Source of the DNA: Candidatus Latescibacterota bacterium
Lineage (GTDB): Bacteria > Latescibacterota > UBA2968
NCBI GenBank assembly: GCA_018650745.1
Contig: JABIFK010000896.1
Span: 1-9,332, forward strand
DNA: 9,332 nucleotides
Direction: 5' to 3'
Numbering within the stretch: the stretch's first letter is position 1; each line of letters starts with the position of its first letter. Both the position numbers and the translations under genes were made by a program. The notes under the pieces are model-generated. The model was not told the DNA's origin. It did not search any database and saw only the letters and a list, made by a program, of their open reading frames with translations. Shown here one piece after another: positions 1-5,436 of this stretch.

Positions 1-209
1 TGAAGCGCTTTTTCAAAAACTTGAATCCCATCCATACCCGGCATGCGAATGTCGGAGACGATCAGGTCGTAGTTCTTGCTTTCCATGTGTTCTACGGCGC
101 GTTGACCATTTTCTGCGGCGTCGACGGCGTAGTCTTTGCGCTGAAGTACTTCGACAACAAATTCTCGGAATGTATTGTCGTCGTCAACTACGAGGATTTG
201 TTTGGGCAT
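1..209 (-). CDS. Response regulator, N-terminal receiver domain (partial)
   Basis: This is the first 69 codons of a CheY-like receiver domain; the rest lies beyond the left edge. It should accept a phosphoryl group from the histidine kinase encoded just upstream. The protein begins MPKQILVVDDDNTF. The acidic pair D10/D11 and the phospho-acceptor D53, in DLIVSDIRMPGMDG, are in the canonical places. The ATG start is preceded by AAAAAGG at about 8 nt. It follows the kinase gene by 135 bp in the same direction, so the two are a cognate pair by position. The output domain is not visible. A sigma54-type activator (NtrC/AtoC/FleR class) is the usual partner of kinases with this architecture, but that is inference. 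Confidence 0.93.
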   Translation of the reverse strand, partial: MPKQILVVDDDNTFREFVVEVLQRKDYAVDAAENGQRAVEHMESKNYDLIVSDIRMPGMDGIQVFEKAL

Positions 210-269
210 GTGAAAACCTTTTTGAAAAGACGGAAAACGTAAGATGCGCCACAGATCTCAGGTCTAAAA

Positions 270-328
270 GTCACAAGCCAAAATCTGTAATCGATTTTGG
301 TTTTAACTTGTGACCTGTGACTTGCGAC
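270..328. repeat. Intergenic hairpin with tandem heptamers between kinase and regulator
   Basis: The perfect arms GTCACAAG (270-277) and CTTGTGAC (307-314) enclose a second perfect pair, CCAAAATC (278-285) and GATTTTGG (293-300). The loop is 7 nt, and a 6-nt bulge (TTTTAA) sits on one side. The right outer arm runs into three tandem heptamers of pattern YTGYGAC: TTGTGAC 308-314, CTGTGAC 315-321 and TTGCGAC 322-328. Read on the minus strand, in the direction of the flanking genes, the stem is followed by TTTT, so it could attenuate transcription into the response-regulator gene. It might equally be a dispersed repeat element. The structure is seen directly; the function is not known. Confidence 0.75.
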
Positions 329-344
329 CGAGCTTTTTGCCGTT

Positions 345-1541
345 TTATTTGGGTATGTAAATAGTAAACGTAGAGCCCGCGTTGGGGCCACTTTCTGCAA
401 CGATATCACCGTTATGTGCTTCAATGACTTTTTTGGCAGTGGCCAACCCCAAACCGTTGCCGTCTTCTTTGGTGGTGAAGAAGGGCATAAAAAGATTGGT
501 TTTGACATCATCTGACATGCCCATTCCCGTGTCTGATACTTCGAGGGCTACGCACGGGCGATTGAGATGTGTACGAAGGTCTGTTTGTGTATCGACTTCT
601 TGGATTGATACGGTAAGGGTACCTTCTCCTGGCATGGCTTGTACTGCATTGTGCAAAAGATTAAGCATAATTTGTTGTATTTGTTCGGGGTCTGTTTTGC
701 AAATCAATGGCGCGTTGGGGAATTTGCGTTCGAGCTGAATTTCATCCATGCGTGCACCGGCATCAATTTCAAAAAATCCCAAACTGTCTTCGGTGATTTC
801 GACCAAATCAACAGGACGTAAGCTGATTTGCAATGGCCGTGTATAGTTAAGTAGACTGGTGACCATTTTGTTGAGACTGGCCACGCCGCTGATTATTTTT
901 TTCACCAATCGACGATTTGGATCTTCCAGATCCATATCGCGTTCAAGTAGACCCGCAAAACCACCAATACCGCCTAATGGGTTGCGAATCTCGTGTGCGA
1001 TGGTCGCAGACATTTCTCCCAAGGCTGTAAGGGTACTGACGCGGCTTGCTTGTTCTGAGAGTTCTTGTAAACGGGTGAGATCTTCTAAGGTGATTAAAAT
1101 ACCTTGTAGGTCACCATGGCCATCTGTTAGGCAGGCCGTGCCCAAACGGACGGGAATTGATCGCCCTTTGCTGTTGTTTAGGGCAATTTCTTGTCCGCTG
1201 ATTTCTCTTTCAGTTGAAAGCGTTTTTATGATGAGTGGTGAGACGGTTCCCAAAAGTATATCACACGATTGACCAATCACTTCTTGTGGGTCACACATGA
1301 GCAGATTAACAGCTGCAGGATTAAGATCTGAAACTTTGCCATCCAGATCGATGACAATGGCACCACAGCCGATATGTGTCAATACGCGGGTGAGTAGATT
1401 GTCTATGCGTGGTTTTTCTGCCAAATTGGTTTGCAGCTGACCTTGCATTTGAGACAATTCTTGTGTAAGCGTGTCAAAGCGTTGTCTGAGCTCATGATTT
1501 TCGGCCCGTACTGCTTCAAGTTCGTCGAGAGGGTTTACCAT
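345..1541 (-). CDS. Soluble PAS-domain sensor histidine kinase (NtrB/AtoS/FleS-like)
   Basis: This 398-residue cytoplasmic sensor kinase would autophosphorylate and pass the phosphate to the regulator encoded next to it. Residues 5-45 are a probable coiled coil rich in Glu, Gln and Leu. A PAS domain follows (about 48-155, with GAIVIDLDGKVSDLNPAA). The HisKA domain has the H-box IAHEIRNPLGG (H183), and the HATPase_c domain has the N-box LNLLHNAVQA (N294, N298), G1 DTGMGM (337-342), F-box FMPFFTTK (351-358) and G2 GNGLGLA (361-367). All catalytic boxes are intact. No hydrophobic membrane segment is present, so it should sense an internal signal. The start is an ATG with AGGA 6 nt upstream. Coiled coil plus PAS without membrane segments resembles flagellar kinases of the FleS/FlrB type, but NtrB/AtoS-like is equally possible, so I give no symbol. 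Confidence 0.95.
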   Translation of the reverse strand: MVNPLDELEAVRAENHELRQRFDTLTQELSQMQGQLQTNLAEKPRIDNLLTRVLTHIGCGAIVIDLDGKVSDLNPAAVNLLMCDPQEVIGQSCDILLGTVSPLIIKTLSTEREISGQEIALNNSKGRSIPVRLGTACLTDGHGDLQGILITLEDLTRLQELSEQASRVSTLTALGEMSATIAHEIRNPLGGIGGFAGLLERDMDLEDPNRRLVKKIISGVASLNKMVTSLLNYTRPLQISLRPVDLVEITEDSLGFFEIDAGARMDEIQLERKFPNAPLICKTDPEQIQQIMLNLLHNAVQAMPGEGTLTVSIQEVDTQTDLRTHLNRPCVALEVSDTGMGMSDDVKTNLFMPFFTTKEDGNGLGLATAKKVIEAHNGDIVAESGPNAGSTFTIYIPK

Positions 1542-1605
1542 TGTGTTCCTGTTTTAAAGGCGGTGGGACGTTAAAGGTTTTTCTTCTCATTTTTGATCTC
1601 GCGTC

Positions 1606-1950
1606 TTACCGATTGGGTTTACGACGGGAAATATGTGGTTTGCCACCGATGCCTGTTAACCGAACGCCTTTTTGTGTGGTTTTTTGTACCTGTTCTTGTG
1701 CGGCCTCTGCTAATTCTTTGAGGGTTTGTTGTAATATCTTAATATCATCTTTATGCTGCACGATTTGTGTTGATTGGGACAGTTCTTGGATGCCAGCTTG
1801 AAGGGATTTGATTGTTTCAGCTTGCTTTTGGAGCAACGGGACGAGTTTGTCGGTAGATATCCCTTGGTTCAACTGATCGCTGATCTGAGCAGATTGAGTG
1901 ATGGCTTGATCTTTAAGTGTGTGTAGATGCCGAACTGCATCTTGAGACAT
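1606..1950 (-). CDS. Small Gln-rich coiled-coil protein of unknown function
   Basis: I do not recognise this 114-residue family. The protein is hydrophilic and lacks cysteine, a signal peptide and membrane segments. Residues about 15-92 are predominantly helical with heptad-like spacing and many Gln and Glu residues (for example QKQAETIKSLQAGIQELSQS), consistent with a coiled coil. The last 20 or so residues switch to a basic, Gly-containing tail (KGVRLTGIGGKPHISRRKP) that could bind nucleic acid or a partner protein. It lies 64 bp upstream of the histidine kinase in the same direction and so may be co-transcribed and act in that pathway. The ATG start has only a weak upstream site (TGGA). 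A flagellar or secretion chaperone of FlgN/FliT type is conceivable if the kinase is flagellar, but no motif shows that. Confidence 0.7.
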   Translation of the reverse strand: MSQDAVRHLHTLKDQAITQSAQISDQLNQGISTDKLVPLLQKQAETIKSLQAGIQELSQSTQIVQHKDDIKILQQTLKELAEAAQEQVQKTTQKGVRLTGIGGKPHISRRKPNR

Positions 1951-1985
1951 ATGGTATCCAGATGGTTTTTTATAAGGAGGTGCTC

Positions 1986-2010
1986 TAACTCTGTGTCTGC
2001 CACAGAGTTA
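1986..2010. repeat. Perfect 10-bp hairpin in the epmA/coiled-coil gene gap
   Basis: TAACTCTGTG (1986-1995) and CACAGAGTTA (2001-2010) form a perfect 10-bp stem with the 5-nt loop TCTGC. It lies 63 bp past the epmA stop codon and 36 bp before the start of the coiled-coil protein gene. On the minus strand the stem is followed by GAGCACCTCC, not a T-run, so it is not a classical rho-independent terminator. An RNA-stability, processing or protein-binding role is possible. The rest of this 122-bp gap shows no gene. Confidence 0.6.
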
Positions 2011-2072
2011 AATTTAGGTCAAGGCATGATATAAATCAAGGGTGGGCGGGAAAATTTTTCCGAAAGATAGTT

Positions 2073-3068
2073 CTAGTGCGCTGGAAAAGGAAAGGGGATG
2101 ACGTCTTGAATATTGTTGGTTTGCGCAAAAAGCATGACCAAGCGGTCTACACCAAGCGCAATGCCGCCTGATGGGGGGAGACCGTCTTGTAGGGCTTTGA
2201 GGAAGGCTTCGTCAATGGGATAGATGGGGGTGTTTTCTTTGCGGCGTTGATTTTGTTCGTTTTCTAAGCGGGCACGCTGCTCAACGGGGTCTGTGAGTTC
2301 TGTAAAGGCATTGGCCAATTCTGTACCCGCAATATAAAGCTCAAAACGTTCTGCCAAATGGGGGGCGTTTTTTTTGCGTGTGGCAAGGGCTGCCATAGAT
2401 GCTGGGTAGTCGATTAGGAAGGTGGGTTTTTCTGTACCGAGATGTTTCTCAACAGAATCGAGAAAAACCTTGAAAAAGGCGGTGTCTGCCGAATCATCTT
2501 GGAGCACATTGGTGTGGCCTTTTGTACGCGCTTGTTGGATAAATTGGGTTGTTTGTGTAAAAGGGTCGGCTGTAATCTGGGCATATTGAATGAGCGCTTC
2601 GTGGAGAGATAGGCGTTGCCAAGGCGGTGTGAGGTCGATGGTATGATTATTGTACTGTAGTATTGATGTGTCTAAGAGGTTTTGGGCAAGCGACGCAACA
2701 AGTTGTTCGGTGTCGTGCATGATGTGTGTATAATCGGCATGCGCGCGATACCATTCGAGCATGGTAAATTCTGGGTTGTGCATCTTGCTGGTGGGTTCGT
2801 TACGGAATGTTTTGCACAGTTGATAAATTCTCTCGTAACCCGCACACAACAGACGTTTCATTGCGTACTCTGGAGATGTGTGCAAATAGAGGGTTTGATT
2901 TTCGAATGTGGTTTCAAAGGCATCGATATGGGGTTCCATACCTGGAGATTGAACCACTATTGGCGTGTCTACTTCGAGAAACGCGTGTTGATCAAAAAAA
3001 GAACGAATGCCTTTGACGATTTGCGCGCGTAGGTGGAGAGTGGGTTTCTTGTTTGATAAGGAAGACAT
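2073..3068 (-). CDS. epmA: EF-P--(R)-beta-lysine ligase (EpmA/PoxA/GenX)
   Basis: This 331-residue class II lysyl-tRNA-synthetase paralogue is a catalytic core without the anticodon-binding domain. EpmA activates (R)-beta-lysine with ATP and attaches it to a conserved lysine of elongation factor P, which relieves ribosome stalling at polyproline. Visible motifs are FLEVDTP (30-36, motif 1 region), TSPEYAMKRLL (64-74), FRNE (88-91) with HNPEFTMLEWY (97-107, motif 2), ELANAFTELTDP (250-261) and GGIALGVDRLVMLF (301-314, motif 3). Its length matches the E. coli enzyme (about 325). I chose the ATG at 3068 because the family begins near this point. An in-frame TTG at 3125 would add 19 residues encoded partly by a repeat hairpin. 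Neither start has a clear Shine-Dalgarno. Neither EF-P nor the lysine aminomutase EpmB is encoded in this window. Confidence 0.95.
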   Translation of the reverse strand: MSSLSNKKPTLHLRAQIVKGIRSFFDQHAFLEVDTPIVVQSPGMEPHIDAFETTFENQTLYLHTSPEYAMKRLLCAGYERIYQLCKTFRNEPTSKMHNPEFTMLEWYRAHADYTHIMHDTEQLVASLAQNLLDTSILQYNNHTIDLTPPWQRLSLHEALIQYAQITADPFTQTTQFIQQARTKGHTNVLQDDSADTAFFKVFLDSVEKHLGTEKPTFLIDYPASMAALATRKKNAPHLAERFELYIAGTELANAFTELTDPVEQRARLENEQNQRRKENTPIYPIDEAFLKALQDGLPPSGGIALGVDRLVMLFAQTNNIQDVIPFPFPAH

Positions 3069-3101
3069 GGGTTTGGTTCGCGTGAGATAAAGGTGAATTG
3101 G

Positions 3102-3149
3102 CGAATCTACGAGTCTACGAATCAAAGATTGTGGCGATTCGTAGACTCG
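3102..3149. repeat. Octamer-repeat hairpin between phosphatase gene and epmA
   Basis: CGAGTCTACGAATC (3110-3123) and its exact inverted copy (3136-3149) form a 14-bp perfect stem with a 12-nt loop. The left arm is part of a tandem octamer array: CGAATCTA 3102-3109, CGAGTCTA 3110-3117 and CGAATC 3118-3123. The element begins 6 bp after the stop codon of the upstream gene. No T-run follows on the minus strand, so it is not an obvious terminator. The design, short tandem units that pair with inverted copies, parallels the heptamer element at 270-328 although the sequence differs. Confidence 0.8.
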
Positions 3150-3155
3150 GTTGTT

Positions 3156-3776
3156 TTAGCTGCTAGGCAAACCCGAGAGATGGGCAATGTCATTTAGCGA
3201 GACAATGGTACGGTCTCCATCGGGTGTGAGTTGGATATGGTGTAAAGATGCTACGCGGCATAAAAAACGGGGTTTGTTCTTGTCTTGCGGCGCATAGCCC
3301 ATAAATGCTCGCAAATAGGCCACAATGGGGCCACCGTGTGTGATGCAAACAATTTGTTGATCGGGTGATTGTTGGACCAAGCGGTTGACGACCCAAGCAA
3401 CGCGTTGATGCATTTCGTCGTATGATTCACCACCAGGAATACGTTGTCCCTCATTGACGGCCTCGGGATATTGCGCTTGGGCTTCTTCGTAGGACAATTG
3501 TGAAAGCTGACCGCTGTCAAGTTCGCGTAGTGCGTGTTCTGTTGCAGGAACCACTTTAACGATGTCTCTGACGATGTCGGCGGTTTCTTGGGTGCGCTTT
3601 AATGGGCTGGTATAAATGGCCTGAATATCAAAGTTGTTTTTTAAGCATTCGCCAATGAGCAACGCTTGTTGGCGGCCCAACAGAGAAAGAGGCATGTCAG
3701 CCCACCATCCAAAAACTTGATCACCTTCGCGTTGGACGGTTTGGCCATGGCAGATGAGAATCAGATCGGTTGGCAT
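3156..3776 (-). CDS. Histidine phosphatase family protein (phosphoglycerate mutase-like)
   Basis: This 206-residue protein belongs to the phosphoglycerate-mutase/acid-phosphatase superfamily, whose members transfer or hydrolyse phosphate through a phospho-histidine. The N-terminal motif reads LICHGQT, with the catalytic H10 present but the usual preceding Arg replaced by Cys at residue 9 (codon TGC). Other pocket residues are in place: SPLKRTQETA with R61, the acidic residue E85 in RELDSGQ, and the second histidine H147 in VCITHGGP. PGGESYDE (114-121) is the conserved middle segment. The true substrate cannot be read from sequence; relatives include CobC/PhoE-like phosphatases and cofactor-dependent mutases. 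The start has a good SD, AAAGGAG, 5 nt upstream. A -10-like TATATT lies about 19 nt before the ATG with only a poor -35. It is the first gene of the left minus-strand block, 87 bp ahead of epmA. Confidence 0.9.
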   Translation of the reverse strand: MPTDLILICHGQTVQREGDQVFGWWADMPLSLLGRQQALLIGECLKNNFDIQAIYTSPLKRTQETADIVRDIVKVVPATEHALRELDSGQLSQLSYEEAQAQYPEAVNEGQRIPGGESYDEMHQRVAWVVNRLVQQSPDQQIVCITHGGPIVAYLRAFMGYAPQDKNKPRFLCRVASLHHIQLTPDGDRTIVSLNDIAHLSGLPSS

Positions 3777-4236
3777 GGAATCTCCTTTGGGCGATAATAT
3801 AGGATAGATACGTGTTGTAAGAAAGCCCGAAGGAAAATGAGTGTGTGCGAAAATGCTGCTTTTGTGCGAGAATACGCACAGTGTACCGTTTTTGTGGGAT
3901 GTGTGATGTGGTGTAAGTTGTATTTTAATAGTAATTTAAAATCTTATTTCGTGTAAGGCATGATGTTTGCAAGAATATATGCCTAAAAAATCGCATTGCC
4001 TTGACATGGGTGTTTTGCTTATATTTATAGAGTGAAAGTATAAGAAAATGTTCAAAAAATTCGCCACGCCACGAAGCGAATCAGAAACATCGTTTTAGAT
4101 TTAACACTGATAAAGCTGTCAAAATGCTCGCTTTTTAAGGAAAGGAGGTTGCTGCGTACATCAACTCTATTTCAAACGTTGAGACAAAAAGAGACGTTAT
4201 TGTGTTTATCAAAAAAACTGTTTAAGGAGATTTAAG
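3777..4236. other. 460-bp gene-poor divergent intergenic region
   Basis: This stretch separates the minus-strand phosphatase gene from the plus-strand barrel genes. It holds the SD of the phosphatase gene at its left end, a small 6-bp hairpin (TGTGCG/CGCACA, 3863-3880), an AT-rich stretch (about 3915-3995), a plus-strand sigma70-type promoter (4001-4029) and a leader of about 200 nt. The leader contains a small stem (ATTCGC/GCGAAT, 4059-4081), a strong SD-like AAAGGAGG (4141-4148) with no ATG or GTG at the right distance, and the SD of the first barrel gene (AAGGAGA, 4224-4230). Short ORFs of 39 codons (3837-3956) and 16 codons (4048-4098) are present but unsupported. I see no tRNA-like or known riboswitch structure. 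Confidence 0.6.
4001..4029 (+). promoter_or_regulatory. Sigma70-type promoter for the barrel-gene cluster
   Basis: A consensus -35 hexamer TTGACA (4001-4006) is followed after exactly 17 bp by the -10 hexamer TTTATA (4024-4029). An AT-rich stretch lies upstream and could act as an UP element. The expected transcription start near 4036 gives a leader of about 200 nt before the first barrel gene, unusually long for a simple structural gene and suggestive of post-transcriptional control. The assignment rests on hexamer match and spacing only. Confidence 0.65.
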
Positions 4237-4719
4237 ATGAAAAAATTCGTTCTTTTGGTGGCTATTTTGATTGGAATGGCAACAGCAGCAGACGCACAAC
4301 CTGTGTTTCGTGTGGGGGGTGGTTTGATCTTTGACGGCACAGTTTATGGTGGTGGTGCTGCTGTTGACCTTCCTATGAGCGACAAACCTTTTGGTATTAC
4401 CGTTCAGGGTGAATATTACAAGAAATCCGCTGTAACAACAGTGCCCGTGCGTGTCATGGCTATCTATAGAGCACCTGCCGGTGAGCAAGCTGATTTTTAC
4501 TTTGGCGGCGGAAGTGGCCTGATTTATTCAAAGGTGAGCATTGGTGCTGCGAGCGCTTCGACGACGAAGGCTTTGGGTACGGGTGTTGCCGGTATCAATT
4601 TTAAAGCTTCCGAGTCTTTTGGTATTTTTGGTGAAGTTGGTATTGACCGTGCTTTGACCTCTGGTGCCAAAAACAACTTTGGTGCGCGCGTGGGTATTTC
4701 TTTTGGTGGTGCGGAATAA
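4237..4719 (+). CDS. Secreted small beta-barrel-type outer-membrane protein, paralogue 1
   Basis: This 160-residue protein starts with a clear Sec signal peptide, MKKFVLLVAILIGMATAADA, probably cleaved by signal peptidase I before Gln21. The mature part is about 140 residues, Gly- and aromatic-rich, with alternating hydrophobic and polar residues as in small outer-membrane beta-barrels (OmpA-like/OMP_b-brl architecture). No cysteine remains after cleavage. Motifs shared with the next two genes are FRVGGGLIFDG (24-34), EYYKKS (59-64) and FGEVGIDRALTSGAKN (131-146), ending in RVGISF near the C terminus. The SD AAGGAGA lies 6 nt before the ATG. It is the first gene of a three-gene paralogous array, downstream of a good promoter and followed by a strong terminator. 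The exact family and function are unknown to me; outer-membrane location is inferred from composition and the export signal. Confidence 0.85.
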   Translation: MKKFVLLVAILIGMATAADAQPVFRVGGGLIFDGTVYGGGAAVDLPMSDKPFGITVQGEYYKKSAVTTVPVRVMAIYRAPAGEQADFYFGGGSGLIYSKVSIGAASASTTKALGTGVAGINFKASESFGIFGEVGIDRALTSGAKNNFGARVGISFGGAE

Positions 4720-4734
4720 GCTTTTTGATTCAAC

Positions 4735-4770
4735 AAAAAAGCGCCGACCCTATGGGGTTGGCGCTTTTTT
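4735..4770 (+). terminator. Rho-independent terminator after the first barrel gene
   Basis: GCGCCGACCC (4741-4750) pairs with GGGTTGGCGC (4755-4764), one G-U pair included, around the loop TATG. Six T follow, and six A precede the stem. It begins 15 bp after the stop codon. It should make the first paralogue mostly monocistronic, with the two later genes expressed by read-through or from their own weaker promoters. Confidence 0.93.
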
Positions 4771-4848
4771 ATTTGATTTTTTTATGCTTTCCAGTGATGT
4801 TTATAGGGTTGGACAATCCGAGAAGCATTTATTTATAAGGAGATATTT

Positions 4849-5352
4849 ATGAAACGCGTAACTGGTTTGTTCGTTATTTTGTCAGGTTTGTTTTTGTTTT
4901 CTACACAAGCCGATGCTCAAATGGCATTGCGTGCGGGGGGTGGGATGATTTTTGAAGGGTCTCAGTTGGGTGCTCATGCATCGTTGGTGATACCTTTTGG
5001 GAGCAAACCTGGTGGATTGATGTTGGCTGCTGAGTATTATAAAAAGTCGGGTGTGGAGACGATTCCTGTTTCTATACGTGGTCTTTATAAGGTGAATGCT
5101 GGGAGTGGCAGCATTTATTTGGGAATGGGTAGTGGTTTTATTTATGAACAAAATGTAGGGAGTAACCTTAATACGGCCAATGTATTAAAATCTGGCACTG
5201 AGTTGTTGTTTTCTGCTGTAAGTGGTGTTAATTTGAAATTTTCGGGGCCATTGGGTGCATTTGGTGAAGTGACATTGGATCGGGCCTTGAGATCTGGTGC
5301 GACCAACCATTGGGCTGCAAAAGCGGGGATTTCTTTGACGTTTCAAGATTAA
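4849..5352 (+). CDS. Secreted small beta-barrel-type outer-membrane protein, paralogue 2
   Basis: This 167-residue paralogue has a signal peptide (residues 1-23, ending TQADA) with probable cleavage before Gln24. The mature protein opens with MALRAGGGMIFEGS, carries EYYKKSGVETIPVSI (62-76) and FGEVTLDRALRSGATN (138-153), and ends AKAGISLTFQD, clearly homologous to its neighbour at 4237. It differs by an insertion of about five residues in the variable segment around residues 102-120, a position expected to be an extracellular loop. The SD AAGGAGA lies 5 nt before the ATG. A terminator separates it from the first gene. The 78-bp gap contains only a weak -10-like TTTATA (4800-4805) and no convincing -35, so its promoter is uncertain. 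It is a member of the same unknown barrel family. Confidence 0.85.
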   Translation: MKRVTGLFVILSGLFLFSTQADAQMALRAGGGMIFEGSQLGAHASLVIPFGSKPGGLMLAAEYYKKSGVETIPVSIRGLYKVNAGSGSIYLGMGSGFIYEQNVGSNLNTANVLKSGTELLFSAVSGVNLKFSGPLGAFGEVTLDRALRSGATNHWAAKAGISLTFQD

Positions 5353-5374
5353 TGAAGCAGGGCTTTAAAATTGC

Positions 5375-5407
5375 GAAGCTTTCTTGAAGCTTTCTTGAAG
5401 CTTTTTT
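5375..5407 (+). repeat. Three tandem 11-bp repeats between barrel genes 2 and 3
   Basis: GAAGCTTTCTT occurs at 5375-5385 and 5386-5396, and a variant GAAGCTTTTTT at 5397-5407. Each unit contains the palindrome AAGCTT, so neighbouring units can fold into 6-bp stems, the last followed by TTTT. That makes a weak terminator or attenuator possible. The repeat number could also vary by slippage and change the spacing in front of the third gene. It is non-coding under the preferred start of that gene. Confidence 0.7.
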
Positions 5408-5436
5408 GCTGGCTCAATTTGGGACTGAGGGGATTT

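Noticed and set aside
3069..3125. TTG start adding 19 residues to EpmA
   Set aside because: No SD is present, the added residues are partly encoded by the octamer-repeat hairpin, and the family N-terminus matches the ATG at 3068.
4048..4098. 16-codon ORF in the barrel leader
   Set aside because: It has an ATG but no recognisable SD and no informative residues; kept only as part of the leader description.
5371..5436. TTG start adding 22 residues to the third barrel protein
   Set aside because: It would place repeat-encoded residues before a normal signal peptide; the ATG at 5437 has its own SD.
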